In this document: piece by piece, positions 33,630 to 45,446 of the stretch
Numbering within the stretch: the stretch's first letter is position 1
Layout of the letters: each line of letters opens with the position of its first letter
Assembly: GCA_963576475.1 (NCBI GenBank)
Contig: OY754979.1
Coordinates: 30,820,078-30,884,077, forward strand
Length of the DNA stretch: 64,000 bases
Source: Molanna angustata
Lineage: Eukaryota; Arthropoda; Insecta; Trichoptera; Molannidae
Direction: 5' to 3'
The notes under the pieces: generated by a model
Seen by the model: only the letters and a program-made list of their open reading frames with translations
Told to the model about the DNA's origin: nothing
The model's database searches: none
Translations under genes and position numbers: made by a program

Positions 33630-34085
33630 AAGGTGAATGTAATAATGGTTATGTCTGAGAATGGTGGGTGGATATATTTTCCTTCTCGAATGGTGACTGA
33701 TAAAGTTCTTTAAATTAAAATTTAATGTTGCTTACTTTTTATCACTGAACAAAAAGCGGGTTCATAGTCAAATTTCTAAATTCTGTGTACTTATCAAAGT
33801 ATTCAACCAGCAATCTCATTCATTATTCGACTGGTGTGTCTCATAGATACTTAAATGATATAAATAATGATTTGTGTTTCACATACACTATACTAGCATA
33901 CAAAATAATTTGTGTGTCTCATAGACATTAATGACATAAAAAATGGTTACTGAAAGATTTTTCGCTGCAAATGGTTACTGAAAAGGTGTTCCCCAGCTAA
34001 TGGTGACTGAAAAGGTTTGTCTTCGCGAATAATAACTGATTTTATATCAGGTTATACTTTTTGAATGGTGACTGAAATTCCCCAT
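33630..34085. repeat. Degenerate repeat around AATGGTGACTGAAAAGG
   Basis: At least six variants of an approximately 29-bp unit, clearest at 33945-34070, with non-repeat stretches between them. Confidence 0.5.
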
Positions 34086-34109
34086 CAATTTATGGTGTAA
34101 AAAGCAAGA

Positions 34110-34320
34110 TGATGGTGTAAAAAGACAGTCAGCTACTTTTGGAACAAATTGACATTGGAATGGAAAGGCATCCAGAGGAAGACCAAAGAACACCTGGATA
34201 AACAATTGCTCCAAGATCCTACAAAGAAACTGCCGCAGAGGAGGAGACGAGCTGACCTCAATAGCCAATATAGACAGTAAGTTGGGATTGTGCTGGGGAG
34301 AAGTAGAAGGAATGGAAAGG
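34110..34320 (+). pseudogene. Probable RTE-type LINE C-terminal fragment
   Basis: Open reading of WKGIQRKTKEHLDKQL and, in another frame, KASRGRPKNTWINNCSKIL. The RGRPKNTW string resembles LINE C-termini, but no tail or other motif confirms it. Confidence 0.4.
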
Positions 34321-34424
34321 CCACGTAACGCAAGAAAGATAAATAAGTAAATTTAACGCAAATAATATTGCTTTTGGTACAGAAACCTCTCTTTTGAAGT
34401 TTATTTTTTAATATTTACCTTTGC

Positions 34425-34512
34425 AGATTACACACCCTCCCCAACGCTACGCAGTGCGCATCTTCTAAAGAGTATAATGGACCCAACTCCATACTACGTA
34501 GCCATGTAAAAA
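34425..34512 (-). repeat. Interspersed repeat copy (pair with 23683-23766)
   Basis: Complement reads ATTATACTCTTTAGAAGATG and TAGCGTTGGGGAGGGTGTGT. Family unknown. Confidence 0.6.
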
Positions 34513-34795
34513 ATATAACAATATTGAATTGAAAGTTTCCCATTGCTGAAATTTTATCGACTTCTGAATCAGTTAAGTATTTCGTGTGGCATCGACGGTA
34601 CAATCCGGTACCGACCACCGAATATTATTATATAAAAATAAATACATTCAACCAAAGATATAATGAAGTACAACATGTAATGCTAGTTCAATTTTGTTAT
34701 CTGTTTTGGATCGTACCTACACTAGAACCGTTAAACCTAGTTGAGTCATAATAACAATACATAATAAACAGACATTTCATACAAGAGAAATATGA

Positions 34796-34990
34796 TTTTT
34801 TTTTTATTTAAAAAAAATGAATATGTCCTTGAAACAAGTATATACAATATACATCCTCATACATTCCCTAAATTAAGCATAAATGCTTGTGCTATAGGTG
34901 AACGAAATCGATCGTGGCAGGATTCGAACTCGCGACCACTAGCTGGATTACTAATCTAGCATGCTAACCGCTCTTCCACCACCTATCTAA
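34796..34990 (-). mobile_element. tRNA-derived SINE-1, most complete copy
   Basis: Minus strand: GTGGAAGAGCGGTTAGCATG (A-box region) and GCGAGTTCGAATCCTGCC (B box, GWTCGANNC), then a non-tRNA body and an A-rich tail at 34796-34815. The B box matches a pol III promoter; the poor match to a foldable tRNA and the body plus tail identify it as a SINE. Confidence 0.8.
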
Positions 34991-35129
34991 TTTTGAGTCT
35001 CATGTATTTCTAATTACTCCTCGCTACCCCAAGGGGATATAGTGGGGAGTTATGAAACCATGACTAATTAATAGCTTTCGATCCCATACTTATATTTTGC
35101 TTTAAGTATATTCATATATTCTTTTGTAT

Positions 35130-35310
35130 TATGCTTTTACTCCTCACTAACCCGAGAGGATAAGTATAGTGGGGAGTTATGAAATCGTAATTTTCGAGGT
35201 TATTTTTTTATTGCGATTATCAACTAGTATCATGCTGAGACTGTATTCTGGAAGTTTCATCACAATGTATCTGTGTGTTTGTGCTGTGTTCTATGTACGG
35301 CATATACCAA
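35130..35310 (+). repeat. Interspersed repeat B, partial copy 2
   Basis: AGTATCATGCTGAGACTGTA, GTTTCATCACAATGTATCTG and GTACGGCATAT match copy 1 at 29260-29350. A further short ACTCCTC...GTGGGGAG stretch at 35015 is related. Confidence 0.6.
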
Positions 35311-35477
35311 CTGAGCCACGAAGGTCGACAATATCATAATCACAAACACCATAATCTTTCAAATATGAAACATAAATAATGTGCATTGTCATATTAGTAT
35401 TCCATCCATTTTTTCTTTAATTTGCATACATCTTATCATGTCATGTCCCTTATGGTGCAGGCAGATTGAACTTATAC

Positions 35478-35766
35478 TTTGGACAATTCTGGTGAAAACA
35501 CCTTCCGGTTAAATTTTGGACAACTTCTGGTGAAATCACCTTATGGTCAAATTTTGGACAAAGTCTGATGAAAACACCTTCTGGTCAAATTTTGGACAAC
35601 TCGCGGTGAAAACACCTTCTGGTAAAATTTTGGATAACTCGCGGTAAAAACACCTTCCGGTCTAATTTTGGACAACTTCTGGTGAAAACACCTTCTGAAC
35701 AAATTTTGGACAACTCGCGGTGAAAACACTTTTGGTCAAATTTTTGACAACTTCAGGCGAAAACAG
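35478..35766. repeat. 36-bp minisatellite, eight units, open on the minus strand
   Basis: Unit: AAATTTTGGACAACTTCTGG followed by TGAAAACACCTTCTGGTC. The 36-bp period leaves a 12-residue periodic frame open on the minus strand (35547-35729), but no start context or flanking exon supports translation. Confidence 0.85.
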
Positions 35767-37331
35767 CAGAAGTGCCCCTGATAAGTTCGAGAAACACGTC
35801 GTAATGGGAGGCGTGCAAGGTTGACTGTTGATTCCGCTACGGGATGTTTACTTTTATTGACTTTTATTGAATAAAAGGCGTGATTATTGCCTTAAAAATT
35901 GCTTTATGGCTCTTTCAAACAATCCGATATTTATAATGATATTTTTACTATTGAAACTCTTCGATCTGCTCGAGACAGATAATAGAGGACAGACCAGCAA
36001 AGCGTAACCGCCATCGCCAGTCCTGAATACAAGCGGGAAAAAGAAAATGTAATACGATAATTTACTTCTGAATTAAATAAATTTGGTTAGTTGAAAAAGT
36101 TTTGTATAACTTTCGTGTATTTGGCGTTTTCAGAACAGGGTTTTATTAGGAATATAAAAATGAATAATGAGTTGACGAAGCATTATTTTCCAAAGACTCG
36201 GCAGTCATTCAAGTATTTCCACAATAGAACCTTGACTATACCCTTTAACCTAGTTTAGAAATCATTAACGTATACAACACACGCGAACCTTAGTTTTGAG
36301 ACAACCTCTTAAATATTTAGTCGGAATATAATAAATAGCCAAGGACTTGTACTTCAGTATTAACTTACAATATTCATAGATTAATGAAATGCATAAGTAA
36401 AAAATATGTAAGTAGGTACCTACTTATAAAAATAAATATGTTTTTTTTATTGACAATAACATCTCAATAGAGACAAAGTTGGATATTGAGACAGAGTTAA
36501 ATATTTTTGTTTATTTTGATTATATTCTTACTTATTTTATTTAACGTTGTAATGTGTGTGCTTTTATATTATGATTGTCATCTGTGGACAAATGTAATTA
36601 TTGGTATGTTTTTTTTATTTATTTTATATTGTATTCTTTTGTATTTTTATAATACTGTATTTGTCGCTTAAATAAATAAATAAATAAACCATATATTATC
36701 GTCTAATATCCTCATTTCTTCAACATTTCCAAATTAATCTCGTCTAATATCCAATATATTATACATATACCAACATTGATTTATACGTGTACGTAGTACA
36801 TATAGTTCAATGTATACCAGTAAAAATAATATATATGTACCTACGTGTATTCTTCTATAACTGCTCTTTCGTATTATAAATTTTATTACCTAGATCGTTG
36901 GCATAATATAATAGTATAATTTTGGCATAACAATATTACAGTTTAGTATTCTCCAAACAAATGCGATAAATAAATACGATGTCTATGAATGTTTTATTGA
37001 TGGCGCGATAATACTGAAGCTACTGTAATTGGCATAAAGTAATAATTTACTTACATAAAAGTTTGTAGGTTATTTAACGAATTAGCCATTTTGCCTTGCC
37101 GTATTCTGATTGCAATAAACACGCGACACGTGGACCCGTTTGCGGAAAAAAACACGCTTCTGCGAACGGCGACCAAATACAAATTGAACTGTAGTATTAA
37201 AGCTGAATACACGAAACACGTCTGATGAATGGTGTTGATTTCGAATCACCTTTGATGAATCGAATTCAAAATTGCTTACTGAAAATTAAAAAAAGATATT
37301 TGAGGAGAATGTAAGATTGACGAACATATTA
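35767..37331. other. No gene recognised
   Basis: AT-rich intergenic sequence. A LINE-like AAATAAATAAATAAATAAAC tail is at 36669-36690 without recognisable body; ATCTCAATAGAGACAAAGTT at 36460 matches the MITE at 51439. Confidence 0.4.
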
Positions 37332-37360
37332 CCCCCTATTCAGTAACTATTGTAACTAAA

Positions 37361-38391
37361 CTAGTTGCATGTAACACATGATATCCAACTGTCGATAGCG
37401 ATAGTATGTATAGTTGAAGAATATGTACCAAACTATAAACCCATAGATACAAATTATTGAATATTTTCAGATATTTTGTTTTCTATACAACATATGTAGG
37501 TATGTATGTCAAGATAGGATAGTATGGAGGAAGATCCTTTTTCCTACCCAGAATATGCAAATAGCATGATGGTATGTATGTATGTATGTTTGGAGATGAA
37601 GTATCAAACTATTAAGTCTTCTTACATATTGTGTATAGGCGACTGCCATACAAAATGTATGAAGCGATGTCGTCACTAAATTCAATTTTTAAAAAAATTG
37701 TTAAAAAAAAATTGAGATCTTCTACTACAATGTTAATATTTTTTATAGAAAATTAAATTATCTAGTTGGGGTGTTTCGGCTTTTTTCGATAATTGTAAAA
37801 GTTTTGGAAATATAGGCAGTTAAACTCATAAATTTATCATAAAAAAAATATTTTTCTTTATAAAAAATGTTTGAGAAACCCTGGAATTTTTTTGAAAAAA
37901 CAAATTTGAGATTTTGTATTTGTCTATGTTTGTACCAATTTTCAGCGTTCTAGCGTTTATGGTTTCTGAGATATATGGAAAAATAAAATAAAAATTCAAA
38001 AGTTGATAACCCCTGACTGAAACAAAAATTCAAAATTCCGAGTATAAAAGTTTTGTAGGCCTGTAACTGTTTATATATTCTGAAATTTTAGGATCTATAA
38101 ATTGAGCGGATCAAAAGTTATAAGGGGGGGACGGACACACAGACACACAGACACACAGACACACACACACACACACACACACAGACACACGAAATGTTCT
38201 ACTCCGAATTCTGAGTAAATCCGTGTATGGAACATATATGCTGCGAAGCCTCTAAGTTGGTGTTTTTTGACTTCAAAGATGGAAAAGCCGTGAAAAAAGT
38301 AGACCTCTCCATACAATTCTCGCGTATTCTGGCTTGATACATTGTCGATATGTTAAGAGAACAAAGTTCTCCTGAACAAATCGACAGTTGG
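37361..38391 (-). mobile_element. Helitron-like element, copy D (full length)
   Basis: Nearly identical to copy C by eye, with a longer CACACAGACACACA tract at 38135-38190. Inserted in the left MITE arm between A residues, with no target duplication, as expected for rolling-circle elements. Confidence 0.85.
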
Positions 38392-38656
38392 AATAGGAAC
38401 GTTATAAAATTGTAGATTTTAGATTTACGGTCTTATTTCAGCGTTATAAAATATCAACTTGGACTAAATGGAATAGGAACGTACATATTTTGGCTGGAAC
38501 GTTCTTAAAAAGTTACTGAATTAGACGTATTTTGAATAATTATGAAAATAATGAAAATTTCATAATATTCATAATTATTCATAATACGTCTAATTAAGTA
38601 ACTTTTAAGTACGTTCCGGCCAAAATAGGTATGTTCCTATTCCATTTAGTCAAATT

Positions 38657-39673
38657 TTCCAACTGTCGATTTGTTCAGGAGAACTTTGTTCTCTTAACAT
38701 ATCGACAATGTATCAAGCCAGAATACGCGAGAATTGTATGGAGAGGTCTACTTTTTTCACGGCTTTTCCAACTTTGAAGTCAAAAAACACCAACTTAGAG
38801 GCTTCGCAGCATATATGTTCCATACACGGATTTACTCAGAATTCGGAGTAGAACATTTCGTGTGTCTGTGTGTGTGTGTGTGTCTGTGTGTCTGTGTGTC
38901 TGTGTGTCCGTCCCCCCCTTATAACTTTTGATCCGCTCAATTTACAGAGCCTAAAATTTCAGAATATATAAACAGTTACAGGCCTACAAAACTTTTATAC
39001 TCGGAATTTTGAATTTTTGTTTCAGTCAGGGGTTATCAACTTTTGAATTTTTATTTTATTTTTCCATATATCTCAGAAACCATAAACGGTAGAACGCTGA
39101 AAATTGGTACAAACATAGACAAATACAAAATCTCAAATAAGTTTTTTCAAAAAAATTCCAGGGTTTCTCAAGCATTTTTTATTAAGAAAAGTATTTTTTT
39201 TATGATAAATTTATGAGTTTAACTGCCTATATTTCCATTTTTTTTTTAAATATCGAAAAAAGCCGAAACACCCCAACTAGATAATTTAATTTTATATAAA
39301 AAATATGAACATTGTAGCAGTACATCTCAAATTTTTTTTAACAATTTTTATAAAAATTGAATTTAGTGACGACATCGCTTCATACAATTTGTATGGTAGT
39401 CACCTATACACAATATCAAAGAAGACTTAATAGTTTGATACTTCATCTCTAAACATACAATATACATATACCATCATGCTGTTTTCATATTCCGGGTAGG
39501 AAAAAAAGACCGACCTCCATACTATCCTATATAGGTACATGTGTTGTATAGAAAACTAAATATCATAAAATAATAAATAATTTGTATTTATGGGTTTATA
39601 GTTTGGTACATATTCTTCAACTATACATACTATCGCTATCGACAGTTGGATCTCATGTGTTACATGCAACTAG
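38657..39673 (+). mobile_element. Helitron-like element, copy E (full length, canonical strand)
   Basis: Reads TCCAACTGTCGATTTGTTCA ... CATGTGTTACATGCAACTAG on the plus strand and sits in the right MITE arm; inverted relative to copy D and slightly more diverged. Confidence 0.85.
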
Positions 39674-39764
39674 TTTATAACGCTGAAATAAGACCGTAAA
39701 TCGAAAATCTACAATTTTAGAACGTTCCTATTTTAGTTACAATAGTTACTGAATAGGGGGTATT

Positions 39765-40121
39765 GTGAGTAGAATAAGAACATTTAAGTCTAAGACCTTG
39801 GGCTTACGGACGTACACAAATATGTACACTTATTACATTTAAATGTATTTAACATGAACGTATACCACCAGATCTGTGACATACAAGTTTTATTTTAATA
39901 GCAAGAAAATTCGTTTAAAAACTTACGCAATAAGTCTTTTGAATTCTATTTCTGTATTTTCTTTCGTTTACAATAAAAATCTACTTTTTGGACATTATAG
40001 TTCTTTAGTTATTTACAATCAACAATTAAAAATATGTTTAAATAAACTGTTATATATTTCAAAGGATTCTGGGAAAAATATGTTTATAATTCAGCATTTT
40101 ATTTTATATTGTTTCTCGGGC
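39765..40121. other. No gene recognised
   Basis: AT-rich; an 83-codon frame at 39876 shows no recognisable motif and its composition matches background. Confidence 0.35.
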
Positions 40122-40330
40122 AACTAACAGGTACTATGTCAAATATTAATTTAACACGCACCAAATAACAAGTTGCCGCTTTCTAGAGACTTACGATATT
40201 TATCGTCTCACAGATCCAGACTCAAAACACAATTAAAATTTGCGTTTCCATCGGGAATTGAACCGGTGACCTTTCGCTCAGCAGTCAGATATCTAAACAA
40301 CTGAACCATGAAGGCCGACTGGATCTTCTT
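40122..40330 (-). mobile_element. tRNA-derived SINE-2, copy 1
   Basis: Minus strand: CATGGTTCAGTTGTTTAGAT (A-box region), CACCGGTTCAATTCCCGATG (B box), followed by a body shared with 55722-55890 (CAGTCTGGATCTGTGAGACG-type sequence, TTAATATTTGACATAGTACC). Confidence 0.75.
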
Positions 40331-40434
40331 CCCTCCGTGACGTGTTTTCCAAGGTTATAAGGAACCTTTCTGTCAATGTCTCAAACATATTAAAGCAACA
40401 GGAGATACTTTATAATGTATAGTTTGTTTAAAAA

Positions 40435-40830
40435 TATCGCCCCATTGGTTCTCATAGTTGTCAGTGGTATTTCAATAATCTCCGCCAATACCGCATCTTG
40501 AAGGAATCATTGATCCTTACAAATCATACTGTCACTAATAATAATAATAATAAAGGTGTTATTAACTCTAGATGATTCATATGACTTGGTTTCATCCGAA
40601 ATGAAAATTTTGGTTGAATGTTGTACATTCCCCGTTAAATACGGCCCCATTGGTTCTAATAGCAGTCTGTGTTATTTGTATTACAATCCGCCAACACCAC
40701 ATCTTGAAAGAATCAATTATCTTAACAGATTATACTGTGATTAACTAAGGATGATTCGTGTGACTTTTTAGGGTTCAACCTGGATGAACCGTATGATTGA
40801 ATGTTGTACACTGTTCACTCCCCGTGAAGA
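40435..40830 (-). pseudogene. Two tandem RTE-type LINE fragments, about 200 bp each
   Basis: The minus strand of both units holds an F-K-M-(R/W)-YWRRLLK / MRTNG-like stretch (e.g. FKMRYWRRLLKYH), recalling the FEMWCWRRMLKI segment of RTE-type elements. The duplication (CCCCATTGGTTCT... twice) is clear; the family assignment is less so. Confidence 0.45.
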
Positions 40831-41261
40831 TAAGCTTTAGACCCGTTGCGGCGTTTTTCTTGGTTTAAAACAAACATGCAAAATTGCATGTTTGTTTTTC
40901 CAAGTGATTCACATTTCATACGTTCAAGGACATTTTTTTTCTTGGAATTCATAAATAACGCGATTGATTAACGAAAATGTTCACAAAACATCTCCGGAAA
41001 TATTGCATCGTATAGTAATCAATGAAATTATTCCATAATATAAAAAAATCAAAATGTATTATTTAGTTGTGAGACTCTCATTTTATCATACCTACATACT
41101 TTTTTTCACTTATTTTGTTTATGAAAACTCGTTATAAGTGGATAAACTGCTATAAGGCGATCTCTTCCAACCAATCGAAACAACAGGACGCCATGTGTAG
41201 TGCAAATAAGTCACTCTAATATTTAGTAGATTTGTAATAAAAAAAATCTATCATCTTCGAC

Positions 41262-41400
41262 ATGGCCATTCCAAATTATTCTAGTAATATAAAATCAATT
41301 AATGAAATAGAAAGTACCTACAACGATAAAGGTAACGAGATAAGAAGACTTTGGCATTCTCGTAAAATAGTAATATTACATGATTACCACACCTTGTCCT
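41262..41400 (+). pseudogene. Restriction-like-endonuclease LINE, C-terminal fragment 1
   Basis: AIPNYSSNIKSINEIESTYN and GNEIRRLWHSRKIVIL correspond to ISIPN...KY.PLAEQIKSQW...VTIVP in the Dong-like protein at 4636-7515. It then runs into a GRPPPK-like and GC-rich hairpin segment. Confidence 0.55.
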
Positions 41401-41429
41401 TTATGAAAACCAGAAGAAAGAAGGATTTC

Positions 41430-41512
41430 AGGAAGACCACCCCCAAAAGGTGGGGGCGGCGGTCTGTCCCCACCGGCGGTCTGTAGATTAAAAAAGTTTT
41501 AATCTACAATGA
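41430..41512. repeat. GC-rich and AT-rich hairpins in series
   Basis: ACCCCCAAAAGGTGGGGG, the doubled GGCGGTCTGT, and GTAGATTAAAA-AAG-TTTTAATCTAC form consecutive stems. Confidence 0.65.
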
Positions 41513-41574
41513 ACTAGCAATCCTCAGAGGCTAAATGTATACTTAATACTAATAGATGACGACGTCAAAATAAT

Positions 41575-41795
41575 ATTATAAAATCATTTGATGAAAAAAT
41601 TAGAAAATACACCTCTTTAGGTAACGAGATTAAACGACTTTGGCATTCTCGTAAAATAATAATATTACCTTTCATTATGTCAGCCACTGGCATTATTCCA
41701 AAATCGTTTAGTCATTATTTAGAAATTTTAGATTTATGGAAAAAAATAATAATGAAAATACAAAAATCGGTTGTAATGAATACATTTACATAAGA
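41575..41795 (+). pseudogene. Restriction-like-endonuclease LINE, C-terminal fragment 2
   Basis: SFDEKIRKYTSLGNEIKRLW, HSRKIIILPFIMSATGIIPK and LEILDLWKK align with KYIPLAEQIKSQW, VTIVPIILSSTGIIPK and IDILKL of the Dong-like ORF. Overlaps fragment 1 in content, so the two are separate copies of one related lineage. Confidence 0.7.
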
Positions 41796-42089
41796 TTTTT
41801 AAAAGTTTATAACCAGGAATCATTAGGGTTGATAGGTAGTATAGAGACCTCCTCAGAGCTTAATCCTTTGATATGTTAAGTATATGAATGGGTGAATTAT
41901 TCTCAATTGAAAGCTTGATCGGTGCGTTTGTTGCATTTTATTTTGATATATTGAATCATTTTCAATTTACGCATTGATCTGCTATTTTTTCTGCTATTTG
42001 ATCTTCTATCAATATGAAATAGATTTTTACTTCAATCGAAAGAGAATATGAAAATCTGCCAACCCAGTTTTTTACTTGTTACTTTTAAT

Positions 42090-42235
42090 TTAAAAATATC
42101 GTATATCACAGATTATCATAATGATTATCATAATGCCAACCTAGTTTTTTACTTTTTATTTTTAATTTAAAAATATCGTATATCACAGATTATCATAATG
42201 ATAGTCTGTGATATACGATATTTGTTCGTATTAAA
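42090..42235. repeat. Duplicated segment ending in a perfect hairpin
   Basis: AAATATCGTATATCACAGAT appears twice in direct orientation and then its complement follows, giving a stem of more than 20 bp around ATCATAATGATA at 42172-42224. Confidence 0.8.
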
Positions 42236-42429
42236 TTCTAAAATAGTAGTTTTCGATTTTGTTGTTTTGATTTGTTTCAATTTCCAGTAATTTATTTTTT
42301 TTTATTTTTGAATATGTGTTTTGATATTAATGTTTATTTGATTTTTTTTTGTTCATGTATGATTTGATTTAATTACTTTTACTTTTATGTTGACTTTGCT
42401 TTGTATGTATATTTTTTTATTTTTTATAA

Positions 42430-42490
42430 GACAGTACCTCATCAAAAAGATTACAAGCACAAGATTGTAATCTTTTTGATGAGGTACTGC
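42430..42490. repeat. Perfect 25-bp-stem hairpin
   Basis: CAGTACCTCATCAAAAAGAT plus TACAA is mirrored exactly after an 8-nt loop (GCACAAGA). Too short for a typical MITE. Confidence 0.85.
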
Positions 42491-45370
42491 AAGGAAAAAT
42501 ATTTAAAAATGTTATTACTAGTGAATTTATATATTGATTTGTATAATAAAATTTTATGTTAAATAAAATAAATAAAATAAAAATTGCATACATTCGAAAG
42601 AAATAAGGACCGTTCATATTTGTGAACATCCCTTATGCCCATGGTCATAGATGTTAACAAGAACCTTAATTCCATACATCTGATAGTACTTGAAAAGAAA
42701 AGCTTCAATGGGAAAGGCAGCTGTGGTACCTACTTACGTATAGGCGTAATAAGATAAATAAAAATACTTTTACGATTTTTTTTATATTTCAATATAAATA
42801 CATTTAAACAAACACAAATATTTACAATAAATAATTATTTATTAAGTTTATTTATATGATTAGAAAACTTAACTAAGTTAATTAATGTGGAATGATCTTA
42901 TATATAGAATGGCATTATGTAAAACCAATGTATAACAATATACTATATTATATCGACTTAACTACATATTTATTTACTAAAACACTGATTATAAATACTT
43001 AAAATATATACTTAATTGTAATACAACAGTTTGTATTGAATGATCACAAAATTGTGTTTGTATGTATATAAAATAAAATCAATTTGAACGTGTTTTTCAA
43101 AAACAATTATTAGAAATTCTAGCTGCTATGCCCAGTTTATTGTAAAAAAATAAAAATTAAGTTAATTAATTTATATTTTTTTCAGTTGATTCTACTGATA
43201 TAAAAGAATAATGAAATTAAGTCAAAAGCAGTCAAAAAAACTCAAATAAATGAATAATTAATTATTTGCTGAAATACTCATATACTTATTTTTCAAATTT
43301 ATCATGACTTTAAATAATCATCGATGAAAGCAAAAAATTAAAGGTAATTTAAACAAAATTAATCGTCAAAATGAATATACGATTTTAAATGAACAAATAT
43401 TTGTAATCAATCAAGGAATGAATAAAAATGAATGACAAAAAATAACGTTTTTTTTAATAGATTTTTGCGGATTCTGGTACATTTTCTACGTGAGTTAAAT
43501 CTAATTCTAATTTCTAATGATTTGTGGATCTAGTGAGTATTAAAAAAGTAAAGATGTGTTATTTTTTGTATAATTATAATAAAACGTGTTAATCTCTTAT
43601 ATAACAGTTTGTAAAAGTTTTTAACCACTATATATTATATTAGAGTAAGCGAGCCACAGTTATTCAGCTAGTTTAAAACATCGATTTTAGACTTATGTAT
43701 ACCTATAAAAAACAAAGTCACAACGGAATGAGTCCATAAAAAACAATCAATTTGATTAAAAAAAATAAGAAAAGATATGAACTGATATTTACAACGATTA
43801 AATAGAGTATGATAAAATTAGTTCGTTTATGAAACATGATTATGTAAAAAAAATATATTTATATAAACAATGAAGAAGTAGGTATATTAAATTTATTAGC
43901 TATGTTAAGTTGATAATAATAATAATATAGTATTAATTCTAATAAGCACCTAGGTTTGTATCAATAATAATAAAAAATGATTTCCAGCATATCAATTTTG
44001 GCACAATTTTTTGTATAAAATAAATAGTTATGAGACAAATCAATATTTTTATACATGGAATCAATAATTGATTGATAAGTATTGAGATTCGAATGAAAAA
44101 TCATATACTTAAACTAGATTAGAGTTTAGTTATTTTTTTAAGTACTAAGACTCGTAACTTAGTTATTATGTTTGTATAATATTTTTTTTTTGTTTATTAA
44201 ATGTAAAAAAAAAGTATCGCACTTTATGAATGCAAAAACAAATTTTTGTATTTTATTATTTATATGATTATTTTTCATCTTGCTGTAATGTTAATTTCGT
44301 TTTAATTAATATGTAATACAAAATAAAATACCTGTTATGTAGATATATACTTTGTTAAAAAAAATGTCAGAATAAATTTAAATAGTGAACTTTGTGCTAT
44401 TAACAGCGTTGTGTATTTCTATTTATTTTTTTATACCTATTTTTTCAGTCTACTTTATAAGTATGTAAACTAAATTGGTTTCAATATATAATTTAGATTT
44501 TAAATAATATATTTTTAATACGTTGTTATTCATTAGATAATAAATTAATAAAATTAGGCAGTGAACAAATTTGATAAAATACTTAAATAAATTAAATAGA
44601 TGGAAAACATAATTCGATGGGTTTCTCAATTCTTCGAAATAAATCAAATCAATAGATTAATAAACGAAATACACACTTTTTATGTTGAATAATTTGTTGA
44701 TCGAAATTATATACGTAATTAGAAATTATTTTGATTAGATTTATCTTTTTGATCGTCAGTTCTTGATGGAATTCCATTTAAATTAATTTATATTTTTGAT
44801 AAATGAAAATAATAAAAAAACTTGTTTACGAAACCGGTTGTAGGTTGTAGTCCTTAAATAAATAGTGGAATTGATTGAAAGTTTTTTTTTTATTTATTAA
44901 AAATATAAATTAATTATTTTGAATTAATTAGTCCATTGCTATTTTGATAAAAAACTACAATTATTTTAAATTTTTTTTTTTGTAACCCATCTAGAGACCT
45001 TCTCACGTCGACTCAATAGTAGTCCATTGTGATAACCAAATTATTTTAAATTACTGCTTTCTATGTAAATCGTCAGTAAAATTAATTTAAAAAATGTATC
45101 GCAGGCATTGTAAATTTAAAAAAATATCTAAAAAGTCTTAAAATCATAAAGAAGTATGAAAAATTCGTGTATATTCACAGTATTTTTACATTATTATTGC
45201 ATTGCATGTTTTTATTTTTAATTGTCGTCATAAAAGGAAAGTCAGAAGAACATATAAATAGGTAATTAAAAATGACCCATTGAAAAGATTATTTTGTTAT
45301 AAATGTGGTATTTCGTTTATCTTAGTCATTATAAAACGTCTCAATGATTTAGTAAAATTTTAACTTCATT
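42491..45370. other. AT-rich stretch 3' of the Kazal gene, no other gene recognised
   Basis: Strongly AT-rich with many short chance frames. Part of it is probably the 3' UTR of the minus-strand Kazal gene, but the many AATAAA-like hexamers do not single out a polyadenylation site. Confidence 0.4.
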
Positions 45371-45446
45371 TTAATAAAGATAGTTTTTGGGCTCCTCCGC
45401 CAGTGGTTGGTCGCAACTGCCCAGATTCTTAAACTGCACCAATTTT
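45371..45446 (-). CDS. Kazal gene exon 10, C-terminal tail and stop
   Basis: Acceptor TTTTTTTTTTCAG; enters in phase 2 and reads [18 protein letters not shown] then PKNYLY and a TAA stop at 45371-45373. No Kazal core. Support is the strong polypyrimidine acceptor, matching phase and the stop; transcript data are lacking. Confidence 0.75.

Larger units (their letters stand above)
37332..39760. mobile_element. Foldback MITE carrying two Helitron-like insertions in opposite orientation
   Basis: Outer ends CCCCCTATTCAGTAACTATT and its complement, flanked by TA on both sides. Host pieces: 37332-37360, 38392-38656 and 39674-39760. Without the inserts the host would be about 381 bp, almost entirely two arms of about 190 bp meeting near 38560. 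The left arm is interrupted after TTGTAACTAAA, the right arm after GCGTTATAAA. The TA flanks fit a Tc1/mariner-type origin. Confidence 0.82.

Noticed and set aside
34905..34985. tRNA-like sequence with a GAGTTCGAATCC box (also at 40265, 55850 and 63600)
   Set aside because: The sequences do not complete a cloverleaf with matching acceptor stem and each continues into a repeated body and tail, so they are SINEs.
38464..38650. Central 187-bp inverted repeat at 38464-38650 as a separate MITE
   Set aside because: The flanking sequence on both sides (GCGTTATAAA...TTG and its mirror) is also inverted, so it is better read as the apex of the larger TA-flanked foldback element.
32779..38931. Repeated 60-70-residue frames starting MYGEVYFFHGFS (32779, 38095, 38734)
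   Set aside because: They are the same non-coding segment of Helitron-like copies C, D and E, running into the GT microsatellite; conservation is due to copying, not selection.
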